Below, piece after piece: positions 1-8,354 of a stretch of 64,000 bases of DNA. Below the pieces are notes generated by a model. The model ran no database searches. It was not told the DNA's origin and worked only from the letters and a program-made list of their open reading frames with translations. Source of the stretch: Thiomicrospira sp. ALE5. Lineage in GTDB: Bacteria; Pseudomonadota; Gammaproteobacteria; Thiomicrospirales; Thiomicrospiraceae. The stretch's first letter is position 1; every line of letters starts with the position of its first letter. The stretch spans positions 186,001 through 250,000 of the forward strand of contig NZ_FOYY01000003.1 of the NCBI RefSeq assembly GCF_900112445.1, written 5' to 3'. The position numbers were made by a program, and so were the translations under genes.

Positions 1-91
1 GCTCTTCATTCAGACCCGATTCCATGTAGTTGTCGGTGATTTCATTGATAACATGGCGTCTATAAAAGTTGTGAATAGTATCAAATTGCAT
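1..91 (-). CDS. ComFB-like protein, N-terminal fragment (runs off left edge)
   Basis: An open frame starts with ATG at 91 on the minus strand, behind an AGGA ribosome site seven bases upstream, and runs off the left edge after 30 codons. The visible protein begins MQFDTIHNFYRRHVINEI and continues with an acidic stretch. From memory this resembles the start of late-competence ComFB-family proteins, which are short and of unknown biochemical role. No catalytic motif is visible. It diverges from the hypothetical gene that begins at 247, with about 155 bases between them. The family call is tentative because most of the protein is outside the window; the reading frame itself is well supported by the start and ribosome site. 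Confidence 0.5.
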   Translation of the reverse strand, partial: MQFDTIHNFYRRHVINEITDNYMESGLNEE

Positions 92-246
92 AGCGAGTCC
101 TTTTGAAATCTATTTCTAAGGTTAACAGTAAACTATTTTAATTCTAACTTAGTTGATCTTTAGATGGTGGATTATCTCTGTGCCTACTTAAAGAAAATTC
201 AGTCATTGCCGATATCTATATAAACAACATTAACTGGAAGCCGAAC

Positions 247-1119
247 ATGTCACAGCTTACGCCTTTACAAAACTTACCAAAATGGATGGGGCAATCGAAT
301 ACTCAGTCCAGTAATCAACCCAATCAACTTAACAACATGACAAATGCCCCGGTAAAAAGAGATGTTTTTACCCCATCGGACTTGTCTACTGCCAGTGTAC
401 AGCGTTATCAAGCGGCCTATCAATATTCTGAAACTATGAATTTGCAAATCGAAACCCGTGCAGGCGATAAGGTTACAGTCGACTTTAGGCAACTTTTTAT
501 GCACTATCAAGAATTTAGCCGTCAGCAGCTGTCTGAAGAGGGACCAAAAGGCGTTCGTCAATTTGAAAGCCGGGAAATGCTAGAAATGACGGCATTCGAA
601 GAGCGCTTTGCATTTTCTGTTGATGGGGATTTAAGTGAAGATGAATTACGGGCGATTTTTGAGGTTTTTGAGCAGGTTGATCATTTAGCCAATCACTTTT
701 TTAATGGCGATATTGAAAAGGCATTTGAGCAAGCACAAGACCTTAATATTGACTTTAGTCAGCTTCAATCTGTCAGCCTTGATTTAACTCGTACTGAAAC
801 ACGAGCTGTTTCGTATCAACAAGGTGCGCTAGCACAGTATCGCGATATACAGTCGAGCAGCGATTCAGCTGATAAATATGGTATTGAAATGAGTGATCTG
901 CCTGCCTACCTTCAGGCTTGGCAAGCCGCTATTGAAAAATTGGAACAACAGTTTAGCAATGCGCAATCCCTATTTGATGACATGATGGCGGGAAGTCTCG
1001 CGCAGCGTTTTCCTGAACAAGATAACTATGAAGGCTGGCTTGATCGGGTACAAAACTTTCATCAACAACTCGCTGAAGCGTTTAATGATCAAGCTGAAAA
1101 TGGCAAGCAACTAAGCTAA
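247..1119 (+). CDS. hypothetical protein, possibly DUF5610-related
   Basis: A soluble 290-residue protein with no signal peptide or membrane segment. The first 35 residues are Asn/Gln/Ser-rich and look disordered. Residues about 75-185 form the conserved-looking part: acidic, with a stretch (about 125-165) rich in Glu, Asp and Phe that would form amphipathic helices. Gln is unusually frequent near the C-terminus. I associate this type of segment only loosely with DUF5610-type proteins, one of which is clearly present at 22610-23290. Function is unknown. A GGAAG ribosome site precedes the ATG. The gene stands alone and ends at a strong bidirectional hairpin shared with the convergent DsrE-like gene. 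Confidence 0.6.
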   Translation: MSQLTPLQNLPKWMGQSNTQSSNQPNQLNNMTNAPVKRDVFTPSDLSTASVQRYQAAYQYSETMNLQIETRAGDKVTVDFRQLFMHYQEFSRQQLSEEGPKGVRQFESREMLEMTAFEERFAFSVDGDLSEDELRAIFEVFEQVDHLANHFFNGDIEKAFEQAQDLNIDFSQLQSVSLDLTRTETRAVSYQQGALAQYRDIQSSSDSADKYGIEMSDLPAYLQAWQAAIEKLEQQFSNAQSLFDDMMAGSLAQRFPEQDNYEGWLDRVQNFHQQLAEAFNDQAENGKQLS

Positions 1120-1130
1120 CGCATAAACAA

Positions 1131-1156
1131 AAAACCACCCATCGGTGGTTTTTTAT
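1131..1156. terminator. bidirectional rho-independent terminator
   Basis: A perfect nine-base stem (AAAACCACC / GGTGGTTTT, 1131-1139 and 1144-1152) with a four-base loop lies between two convergent genes. It has a T-run on the plus strand and an A-run on the other side, so it can stop transcription from both directions. Confidence 0.85.
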
Positions 1157-1177
1157 TGCTTAAAATGTTCTGCAATA

Positions 1178-1660
1178 TTAGTGAATTCCAATAATGCCCC
1201 AGCCTTGATGCTGCAGGCTAATAAAGCTCACATAGCTGTTTCCAACCACGATGAGTGGATCTCGAATATCACCATTTTCAACCCCAAAAACACGGTTAGC
1301 AATTGAACAGACTTCAGCTTTGACGCCGTCAAGTTGTAATAGTTTATTTAGGTGTTTGTTAAACGTCTCAACCTGAACCATTTGATCGAGCTCAACCGTT
1401 TCAAGACCTGTCGTTAAGAAATTAACATTTTGACCATGGAAGGCTAAGATCATTTCTGGTTCTAGTCCAGCATCTTTTAAGTTTTGGTAAGTTTCCTTAA
1501 TAACCTGCATTTGAACGGTTAAAAAACCGGGGTTGGAGTTGGTGATATCCCATACTACCTGTGCTTGTGTCATACCTTCTAGAGCCTTATTGTTATTTGG
1601 CTGGGCAAGAGCACTAGTTGCAAGTGCTAAGGATAAGATGAATCCGATAAGAGTGCGCAT
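1178..1660 (-). CDS. periplasmic DsrE/DsrF-like protein
   Basis: A 160-residue exported protein. Residues 1-19 form a signal peptide (Arg2, hydrophobic core, ALA before the predicted cleavage at 19/20). The mature part resembles the DsrE/DsrF-like fold of COG1416 proteins, with a single conserved-looking cysteine at 118 (AEVCSIA) in the position where such proteins carry a reactive Cys. In sulfur oxidisers DsrE-type proteins relay sulfur atoms as persulfides; a periplasmic role of this kind is an inference here. Translation starts behind an excellent AAAGGAG site. The gene is monocistronic and ends at the shared hairpin with the gene upstream. Family call fairly good, function uncertain. Confidence 0.65.
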   Translation of the reverse strand: MRTLIGFILSLALATSALAQPNNNKALEGMTQAQVVWDITNSNPGFLTVQMQVIKETYQNLKDAGLEPEMILAFHGQNVNFLTTGLETVELDQMVQVETFNKHLNKLLQLDGVKAEVCSIANRVFGVENGDIRDPLIVVGNSYVSFISLQHQGWGIIGIH

Positions 1661-1876
1661 ATTATTATCTCCTTTAGTTATTAATCATTCAAAATAGAAT
1701 GAACTTTCATTCTATTCCTGGTGCCTGGCTTTTACTATCTTAAAATTGTGGAAAATTATTGAATAATCCGTTATCTATCAGAATAGTTAAAAGTTTTGTC
1801 TAAGTTATCCATGGTTTAGCTTGGCAAGATAGAGTAACGTAAGCAAGGATTTATAATTGAATGTGTCTGTATTGAG

Positions 1877-3037
1877 ATGGGTGTGGAATTGCGTTTAGTG
1901 CGACAGATTGCGGATATTGATCGCCAGGCCTGGAATGGGTTGGTGACGGATAATAATCCGTTTTTGCGCCATGAGTTTTTGCAGGCGTTGGAAGATCATC
2001 AATGCGTGAGTGCGGAATTTGGTTGGTATCCGCAGCATGTCGGTTTATATGACCAAGGGCGCTTAATCGCCGCGATGCCGTTATATGCGAAAACTAATTC
2101 CTATGGCGAATTTGTGTTTGACCAGGCCTGGTCGCAGGCGTGGCAGTCGGTGGGTATGCCGTATTTTCCAAAATGGGTCACATCCATTCCTTATGCACCG
2201 GTGACCGGTTCGCGGTTTTTAATCGCTGCCGACCTGCATGTCGATCAAAAAGCGGATCACATCCGCACGCTGTTGGTTCAGCATTTGCAAAAGCTCGCTA
2301 CCGAACAGCAGGTAAGCGGCTGGCATATTTTATTTGCCGAGCATAAGGGCGAACGCAGCGACCAGGCCTGGTTAAACCGGCAGACGGATTGGTTGATTCG
2401 TCACGATTGTCATTTCCACTGGTTTAACCGAAACTATCAGACCTTTGATGATTTTCTGGCTGAGCTGAAACAGAAAAAACGTAAAAATATCAATCAAGAA
2501 CGCCGTAAAGTTGCAGCGGCGGGCGTCACCTTAAAACGTCTCAATGGTCACACTGCAACCGAGCAAGATTGGCAGGATTTTGCCTATTTTTATCAAAAAA
2601 CCTTTCACGAAAAATACAGTGTGGCGACCTTAAATCAAGGCTTTTTCCAAGCGGTAGCACAGGCGTTACCGGATCAAGTGCTGTTGGTAATGGCGCAGCG
2701 TGATGGCAAGAACATCGCGGGTTCGTTGATGTTTCACAGCGACACGACCTTGTTTGGTCGCCATTGGGGGTGTATTGAAGATGTCAATGCGCTGCATTTT
2801 GAAGCCTGTTATTATCAAGGGATTGAGTTTGCAATAGAACAGGGATTGCAGAAATTTGAGCCGGGCGCAGGCGGTGAACACAAAATCGCGCGGGGTTTCG
2901 AACCTGTGAAAACTCAATCAGCGCATTGGTTAAGGCAAAATCTGTTTGAGCAGGGCATTATGGGGTTTTTGGCAGAAGAAAGGCGAATGATTGAAGATTA
3001 TTATCAGGACTGTGTATTACACAGCCCTTATCAGTGA
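1877..3037 (+). CDS. FemAB-like N-acyltransferase family protein (COG3146 type)
   Basis: A 386-residue cytosolic protein of the FemAB-like / GNAT-fold family often annotated as peptidogalycan biosynthesis protein. Typical family stretches include NPFLRHEFLQALE near residue 27, a Lys/Arg-rich KQKKRKNINQERRK segment around 197-210, and EPGAGGEHKIARGFEP near 329-344. Members are thought to transfer an acyl or aminoacyl group, but the substrate is not known. An in-frame ATG directly precedes the conserved start and the only other nearby ATG (1861) is in a frame that stops at once. The gene contains three copies of the CAGGCCTG palindrome, each read as Gln-Ala-Trp. It converges with efp. Confidence 0.8.
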   Translation: MGVELRLVRQIADIDRQAWNGLVTDNNPFLRHEFLQALEDHQCVSAEFGWYPQHVGLYDQGRLIAAMPLYAKTNSYGEFVFDQAWSQAWQSVGMPYFPKWVTSIPYAPVTGSRFLIAADLHVDQKADHIRTLLVQHLQKLATEQQVSGWHILFAEHKGERSDQAWLNRQTDWLIRHDCHFHWFNRNYQTFDDFLAELKQKKRKNINQERRKVAAAGVTLKRLNGHTATEQDWQDFAYFYQKTFHEKYSVATLNQGFFQAVAQALPDQVLLVMAQRDGKNIAGSLMFHSDTTLFGRHWGCIEDVNALHFEACYYQGIEFAIEQGLQKFEPGAGGEHKIARGFEPVKTQSAHWLRQNLFEQGIMGFLAEERRMIEDYYQDCVLHSPYQ

Positions 3038-3055
3038 GAATTAAGTCTTCACACC

Positions 3056-3616
3056 TTACGCACGTTTGCGGAATTCTCCTGTGCGTGTATCAATCTCAAT
3101 TTTCTCGCCAATTTCGATAAAGGCGGCAACTTGCAATTCGTAACCAGAATGTAGGCGTGCGACTTTCATGACCTTACCTGAGGTATCACCGCGTGCAGCT
3201 GGCTCAGTGTAAGCGATTTCACGAACGATAATTGTTGGCATTTCAATGGAGATAGGCTTGTCTTCATAAAAAGTAACCTCACACTGGTCTTCCATGCCAT
3301 CTTCAATATAGTTGATCGCATCGCCTAAGTTATCTTTTTCGATTTCATATTGATTGTATTCTTCATCCATGAACACATACAGTGGGTCTGCAAAATAGCT
3401 GTAAGTACAAGGTTTTCTATCAAGAACAATCGCTTCGAATTTATCATCTGCTTTATAAACTTGCTCTGTACCACTGCCATTAAGAAGGTTTTTCAGCTTC
3501 ATTTTGACCACAGCCGCGTTACGACCAGATTTGTTATACTCGCTTCTTAAAACAACCATTGGGTCGTTTCCGATCATCATGACATTCCCAACGCGAAATT
3601 CTTGTGCAGTTTTCAT
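3056..3616 (-). CDS. efp: elongation factor P, Arg32 type
   Basis: EF-P relieves ribosomes stalled at polyproline stretches. The 186-residue protein has the usual three beta-barrel domains: an N-terminal KOW-like domain and two OB folds, ending in [12 protein letters not shown]. The residue at the tip of domain I that is post-translationally modified is arginine 32 (loop NKSGRNAA), not the lysine found in E. coli. Arg32 EF-Ps are rhamnosylated by EarP, and the earP gene lies immediately upstream on the same strand with a 33-base gap, so sequence and context agree. No epmA/epmB genes for lysine modification are seen here. The identification is secure. Confidence 0.97.
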   Translation of the reverse strand: MKTAQEFRVGNVMMIGNDPMVVLRSEYNKSGRNAAVVKMKLKNLLNGSGTEQVYKADDKFEAIVLDRKPCTYSYFADPLYVFMDEEYNQYEIEKDNLGDAINYIEDGMEDQCEVTFYEDKPISIEMPTIIVREIAYTEPAARGDTSGKVMKVARLHSGYELQVAAFIEIGEKIEIDTRTGEFRKRA

Positions 3617-3649
3617 TTAAAATTTTTCCTAGAAAATAAAATCACCGCA

Positions 3650-4789
3650 TTATACCTTGCTTTCTACAAACTTGACTAGATTACTCGTTAATTCTCCAAG
3701 CTTACCGAGTTTCTGTGGCCATGTTTTGGCATGCTGTTGCCAGGCTGGCCAATGTTCAATCAGTTGCAACCAGGCCTGCTGATCGAGTTGTTGCTGGTTC
3801 CATGCCTGTTGCCAATGGCTGATAGTATGGGCTAGATTATGCGGTAATCCCGCTTGATAGGCATCATTAAAAGCCTGCAACTTATCCCAGTGAGCGCCAT
3901 CATCAGTTGGGTAAATATGCCAAATAAAGGGTTTGGCGGCCCATTGTGCGCGCACAAAGGATTCTTCGCCGCGCACAAAATTAAGATCAGCCTGCCACAA
4001 GAGTTGGTCATAATCGCTTTGTGACATAAAAGGTAGGCGGTACAGGCTGAGTTGGCCTTGCTGCCAGCAGGCCTGCTTTGCAAGACTTTGTTGAATGTCG
4101 GTTGCGAGTCCGTCTAGTGTGCGTCCTTCAGGAATGAGTAAATTGACCGATTGATACCCGGTTGGTAAGGGTGTACCCGGTTTAGTTAGTGTGTTAACTA
4201 AGTCTTGTAATGCACTGTTTTTATAAGCAAAAACCGATATATTGATGCTGGCCTCTGCAAGTTGTTGGTTGTTTGGTAATGTTATGCTATTAGGCGCTTT
4301 TTTTTGCCGCCGGTAGTAATCGGCTTCACGCATTAAGCCTCCCGTTCCAGTTTGCATGCCGGGAAAGAAAAAAGTTTTATCGAGACCGCAGGCCTGCTTA
4401 GAGGGACGCAAATGAAAATCGACTGCCCAGGTTTCTGCCGTTAGGTACTCCAAATTTATCCAAATCGGGCGTTGGGTTGCGGGTAATGCCCGCATGGCAT
4501 CGAGATAGGGGCGAGGCAACTCGCAACCAAAGGTTTCAATCACCACCTCAGCGGGTTGCGTCTGCTCAAAATCTTTTTGCCAATGCCTTATTTCAATACC
4601 TTGACAGTGTTGTTGCAATAAACCAGGCTGATAGAGTGGCTCCATGGCCGCCAATGCTTGAGGTTGGTCAAGCCATAAACGCACCTGTTGCTGGTGGTCA
4701 TGGTGTAACAGCTTGGCTAAACGCCAACTAACGCCAATATCGCCATAATTATCGATTACGCGGCAAAATATATCCCAGTGGAGAGTCAT
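3650..4789 (-). CDS. earP: EF-P arginine rhamnosyltransferase EarP
   Basis: EarP transfers rhamnose from dTDP-rhamnose to Arg32 of EF-P. The 379-residue protein begins with the family signature WDIFCRVIDNYGDIGVSWRL (residues 5-24), which includes the catalytic aspartates of this GT104 enzyme, and carries the C-terminal donor-binding region around RGEESFVRAQWA (about 270-285). It lies directly upstream of efp, almost certainly in one transcript. Three CAGGCCTG palindromes lie inside the gene, read as QAW or QAC on the coding strand. The genes for dTDP-rhamnose synthesis are not in the window. Confidence 0.95.
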   Translation of the reverse strand: MTLHWDIFCRVIDNYGDIGVSWRLAKLLHHDHQQQVRLWLDQPQALAAMEPLYQPGLLQQHCQGIEIRHWQKDFEQTQPAEVVIETFGCELPRPYLDAMRALPATQRPIWINLEYLTAETWAVDFHLRPSKQACGLDKTFFFPGMQTGTGGLMREADYYRRQKKAPNSITLPNNQQLAEASINISVFAYKNSALQDLVNTLTKPGTPLPTGYQSVNLLIPEGRTLDGLATDIQQSLAKQACWQQGQLSLYRLPFMSQSDYDQLLWQADLNFVRGEESFVRAQWAAKPFIWHIYPTDDGAHWDKLQAFNDAYQAGLPHNLAHTISHWQQAWNQQQLDQQAWLQLIEHWPAWQQHAKTWPQKLGKLGELTSNLVKFVESKV

Positions 4790-4873
4790 TGTTTATGTCA
4801 TGTGTTTAATAGACTAGAATGGAACTATTTTAATTGTTTTAGCTGTTTTAATGGCAATATTGGGTGAGGTGTC

Positions 4874-5473
4874 ATGAGTTATTTTGTGCCCACCGCTTCA
4901 CATCTGGCCGAAATAGAGATAAGGAAGAGCCGGTCTGTCGCCTATGCCTATCCGGTGAGTACGCGTGTTGAAGCGATGGCCTGTGTGGCTGAGTTAAAAG
5001 AAATCTATTCAGATGCACGGCATCATTGTTGGGCCTACCGTTTGGGTGGGGACGCCAGTGCGAGTGCAGGCATGAGTGACGATGGTGAGCCTTCAGGTAG
5101 TGCGGGTAAACCAATTTTAAATGTCATAACCCATCAGCAGCTTGGCAATCTACTTGTGGTCGTTGTGCGCTTTTATGGCGGTATCAAATTGGGGGTAGGC
5201 GGTTTAACCCGCGCTTACAGTCAAGCAACGCAAGCGGTATTGGCCGACTTAACGGTGAGTCTTGCGCGCACTTGGGTAGATCAGACCGTGATCTGTGATT
5301 TTGCTCAAGAGCAGGTTGTACGTTATCAATTAAACAATCTTGAAGGCCAAATTATCTCTGTTGCGTATCAGCAACAAGTCACCTTAGTGATTCGTTTACC
5401 CGAAGAGCAGCTAGCGCCTTGGCAGGCTTGGTTAGCGCAACAACAAATTGAGTCAATTTTGCACAAGCTTTAG
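4874..5473 (+). CDS. yigZ: YigZ/IMPACT family protein
   Basis: A 199-residue protein of the YigZ (UPF0029/IMPACT) family. The conserved N-terminal domain shows the strings ARHHCWAYRLG, SDDGEPSGSAGKPIL and VVVVRFYGGIKLGVGGLTRA, and the C-terminal part is the DUF1949-like ferredoxin-fold domain. Its molecular role is not established; eukaryotic IMPACT regulates a translational stress kinase. It diverges from earP with an 84-base gap and is followed 70 bases later by the umuC operator, so it is probably transcribed alone. Length matches the family. Confidence 0.92.
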   Translation: MSYFVPTASHLAEIEIRKSRSVAYAYPVSTRVEAMACVAELKEIYSDARHHCWAYRLGGDASASAGMSDDGEPSGSAGKPILNVITHQQLGNLLVVVVRFYGGIKLGVGGLTRAYSQATQAVLADLTVSLARTWVDQTVICDFAQEQVVRYQLNNLEGQIISVAYQQQVTLVIRLPEEQLAPWQAWLAQQQIESILHKL

Positions 5474-5492
5474 CCTTTCTTGGTCTGTTTTT

Positions 5493-5536
5493 TTGAAAAG
5501 TGTTACAATTAAAAATAAATATGTAACACTTTTCAA
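5493..5536. promoter_or_regulatory. 15-bp perfect inverted repeat, candidate operator of the umuC operon
   Basis: TTGAAAAGTGTTACA (5493-5507) and its exact reverse complement TGTAACACTTTTCAA (5522-5536) are separated by 14 AT-rich bases. The right arm runs into the AAGGAGG ribosome site of umuC, and the left arm holds plausible promoter hexamers (TTGAAA at 5494-5499, TACAAT at 5504-5509). No T-run follows, so this is not a terminator, and it is not a CTGT-N8-ACAG LexA box. From memory the Acinetobacter UmuDAb operator also has TTGAAAA / TTTTCAA ends with a TGT-N-AC core, so this may be the binding site of the operon's own UmuD-like protein. Confidence 0.75.
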
Positions 5537-5545
5537 GGAGGCGTG

Positions 5546-6889
5546 ATGGCGGTGTTTGCATTGGTGGATGCGAATAGTTTTTATGCGTCCTGTGAAATTT
5601 CATTTCGACCAGACCTCGCAAAGCGTCCAGTGGTGGTGCTATCAAATAATGATGGCTGTATTGTCGCAGCCAATCAGATTGCAAAGGACTTGGTTAAGCA
5701 CCACGCTCGCGATTATGGGCACGGGGGTTATGCCTCAGCCAAGCCGACTAGTATGATGTTTCAACCCTATTTTAAAGTGGCTGATTTATTAACCCGTTAC
5801 AACACGGCCGTGTTTAGTTCTAATTATGAACTCTATGGTGATATGAGTGCAAGAATGCATCGTATGCTGGGTGAATATGCCGCGGGACAAGAAATCTATT
5901 CAATTGATGAATCCTTTTTAGACCTGTCGGGCATGACGGCGTGGAATTTAACTGACTATGCCCAAATGATCCGCAGCAAAATTAAACAGGGGTTAGGTTT
6001 GCCGGTCGCAGTCGGTATAGGCGCATCAAAAACCCTGGCTAAACTGGCTAATCATTTGGCTAAAAAGCAGGTGCAGTTTGACGGCGTGTTGGATTTAACT
6101 GCGTTGAGTGCCCCGACTCAAACTGCGTTATTGCGTCAAGTACCCATAGAGGATGTGTGGGGCGTGGGCCGACGCATGGCGCCCAGGTTGCAAGCCTTAA
6201 ATATTCATACTGCTTATGATTTACAGCAGGCTAACCCCAAGCCATTGCGCCGACATTTTTCGGTCGTGATGGAACGATTAGTTGCCGAGCTAAACGGTGA
6301 AAGTTGTTTAAGTCTTGAAGCGGTGGCACCGGCCAAGCAACAGATTATTCGTTCACGCTCATTTGGTCAGCCAGTAGTAGAGTTTGATTGGTTAGCGCAA
6401 GCGGTGGCGAGTTATACCGCGCGGGCCGCTGAAAAATTGCGCCAGCAAGGCTCAGTTTGCCAACATATTCATGTTCATCTGCGTACCAATCCTTATGATA
6501 GCAAACAGCCTTATTATGCGAATTCGCACGGCATGGGGTTGGTCTATCCCACCGATAATAGCCAATTATTAATTAAACTGGCCAAACGTTTACTCAAGCG
6601 CGTTTGGCAACCAGGCCTGGCCTATCACAAAGCGGCGGTAACCTTATCGGCTATTAGTAATAAAGGACCATTACAGCTAGATGTATTTGCACCTGAACCT
6701 AAGTTCTCAGCTAATCCAAAATCAGACGCACTAATGACCACTCTTGATGCTATTAATCAAAAAATGGGCCGTGGCAGTATTCAATTTGCCGCCGAAGGCT
6801 TGGCGGAAAAGGCGCAGTGGGCGATGCGTCGCGCTCATTGCTCACCGCGTTATACCACACGTATTGATGAAGTCTTGGTGGTGAATTAA
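5546..6889 (+). CDS. umuC: Y-family DNA polymerase V catalytic subunit UmuC
   Basis: Error-prone translesion polymerase. The 447-residue protein (E. coli UmuC has 422) shows the Y-family active site: Asp8 in VDANSFYASCE with Tyr13 as the likely steric gate, and Asp121-Glu122 in EIYSIDESFLDL. The helix-hairpin-helix region (VEDVWGVGRR-like) and the little-finger domain follow. Relative to E. coli about 18 extra residues lie between NDGC and SSNYELY in the fingers. I choose ATG 5546 because the AAGGAGG site is four bases upstream; a GTG at 5543 would be too close. The stop codon abuts the next gene's ATG. The gene opens a three-gene mutagenesis operon behind an inverted-repeat operator. Confidence 0.93.
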   Translation: MAVFALVDANSFYASCEISFRPDLAKRPVVVLSNNDGCIVAANQIAKDLVKHHARDYGHGGYASAKPTSMMFQPYFKVADLLTRYNTAVFSSNYELYGDMSARMHRMLGEYAAGQEIYSIDESFLDLSGMTAWNLTDYAQMIRSKIKQGLGLPVAVGIGASKTLAKLANHLAKKQVQFDGVLDLTALSAPTQTALLRQVPIEDVWGVGRRMAPRLQALNIHTAYDLQQANPKPLRRHFSVVMERLVAELNGESCLSLEAVAPAKQQIIRSRSFGQPVVEFDWLAQAVASYTARAAEKLRQQGSVCQHIHVHLRTNPYDSKQPYYANSHGMGLVYPTDNSQLLIKLAKRLLKRVWQPGLAYHKAAVTLSAISNKGPLQLDVFAPEPKFSANPKSDALMTTLDAINQKMGRGSIQFAAEGLAEKAQWAMRRAHCSPRYTTRIDEVLVVN

Positions 6890-8344
6890 ATGACACAGAT
6901 TGGATCCTGGTGGGCGGCTAAACCGGCTACATTTACGCTCAATGATTGGGTGCTGGTTGATATAGAAACGACAGGCGGCAAACCGGGGCGCGACGAAATT
7001 ATTGAAATTGCGGTGCAGCGCTTTCACGACGGCGAATGGGTGCAATCTTGGCAACAACTTATTCGCCCTCAGCGCACGATTCCGCCTTGGATTACTCGTT
7101 TAACCGGGATTACTAATGCCATGGTCGCGGATGCGCCGCGTTTTAATGAAATCGCTGATGAATTAGCGGCCTTGTTAGCCGATAAAGTGTTTGTTGCACA
7201 TAATGCTCGTTTTGACTATGGCTTTATTAAACATCAGTTTAAGCAACTGGGCTTAAACTGGCGTGCGACGACGCTGTGTACCGTTAAATTGTCTAAACAG
7301 CTCTTCCCGCAGTATCCTCGGCATGGCTTAGATCATTTAGTGGCGCGCTATGACTTACCCCAAGTAGATCGTCACCGAGCTATGGGGGATGTGGAACTGA
7401 TGGTGGCATTTTTGGCGAAACTGAGTGATGAGGTTGCACCAGAACAGCTATGGTCTATGCTGGCGCAACTCGTAATGCAGCCGAGTTTGCCGGCGCATTT
7501 AGATCCACATGCGTTGGATGAATGTGATGATGTGCCTGGCGTCTATCGTTTTTATGGCGAGAGCGGACGTCTGCTCTATGTTGGGAAATCGGTACAACTG
7601 CGCACGCGTATTCTAAACCATTTTAATCCAGATCAACGTACGGCTAAAAACCTTAAGATGCTTAGCGAAATTCATCATATTGATTGGACAGAGTGTGAAG
7701 GGGATTTAACCGCACAATTGCTTGAATCTAAGCAAATCAAAGCGTTATCGCCGAAATATAATGTTAAGTTACGCAAACAAACGCGTCTGTGGCGTTGGGT
7801 TAAATCGTTGGATAAACAGGGTTACGCACACTTGAGGTTAGTGGCCAGTGATGCGTTAACCGTCGAGGATTTACGGGATAGTTATGGTTTGTTTCGCTCA
7901 CAAAAACAAGCTGAAGAAGCCATGCGAAAAAAGGTCAAGGAAGCGAATTTGTGTCAGCGCCTAACGGGTTTAGAAAAAAAGTCGCAAGGCGCCTGTTTTG
8001 CTTATCAGCTCAAACAATGCCGTGGTCCTTGCGTGCAAGAAGAGTTACCGCAGTCGTATAACCTGCGCCAAGATATGGCATTGCTGAGTTGGCAGCAGCA
8101 GGCCTGGCCATGGCCGGGCCCTGTGTTAGTGCGTGAAACAGCCGAAAGTGAGCGAGGGTTAGTGATCTATCAATGGCAAGTCATTGCCGAAGTAGTGGAT
8201 GATAGCGAGTTAGCGGCGTGTTTAGCCAGCAGGCCTGCTAAGGGGCAAGCGCTAGACTTGGATAGCTATCGTATTTTATGTAAGTTTTTACTTAAACCGC
8301 CTAAAGGCATGATAATTCAGCCTTTAGAATGGTTAGCAGAGTGA
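6890..8344 (+). CDS. DnaQ-like DEDDh exonuclease fused to GIY-YIG (Cho/UvrC-like) endonuclease
   Basis: A 484-residue fusion. The N-terminal domain is a DEDDh 3'-5' exonuclease with Asp24 and Glu26 (VDIETTGG), Asp109 (HNARFDYGF) and His162/Asp167 (HRAMGDVEL). The second domain is a UvrC/Cho-type GIY-YIG nuclease: GVY at 217-219, YVG at 230-232, Arg240 and catalytic Glu279 (LLESKQ). Further on, four cysteines in the pattern LCQR ... ACFAY ... QCRGPC match the cysteine cluster of UvrC that binds an iron-sulfur cluster. Such fusions are known, but here the gene sits between umuC and umuD, with its ATG directly after the umuC stop. It probably incises and trims damaged DNA as part of the same damage response. 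Confidence 0.9.
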   Translation: MTQIGSWWAAKPATFTLNDWVLVDIETTGGKPGRDEIIEIAVQRFHDGEWVQSWQQLIRPQRTIPPWITRLTGITNAMVADAPRFNEIADELAALLADKVFVAHNARFDYGFIKHQFKQLGLNWRATTLCTVKLSKQLFPQYPRHGLDHLVARYDLPQVDRHRAMGDVELMVAFLAKLSDEVAPEQLWSMLAQLVMQPSLPAHLDPHALDECDDVPGVYRFYGESGRLLYVGKSVQLRTRILNHFNPDQRTAKNLKMLSEIHHIDWTECEGDLTAQLLESKQIKALSPKYNVKLRKQTRLWRWVKSLDKQGYAHLRLVASDALTVEDLRDSYGLFRSQKQAEEAMRKKVKEANLCQRLTGLEKKSQGACFAYQLKQCRGPCVQEELPQSYNLRQDMALLSWQQQAWPWPGPVLVRETAESERGLVIYQWQVIAEVVDDSELAACLASRPAKGQALDLDSYRILCKFLLKPPKGMIIQPLEWLAE

Positions 8345-8354
8345 GAGGGGTGTG

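Noticed and set aside
5493-5536. The umuC inverted repeat as a terminator for yigZ
   Set aside because: The 14-base AT-rich loop and the lack of a T-run on either strand speak against it, and it overlaps the umuC ribosome site.
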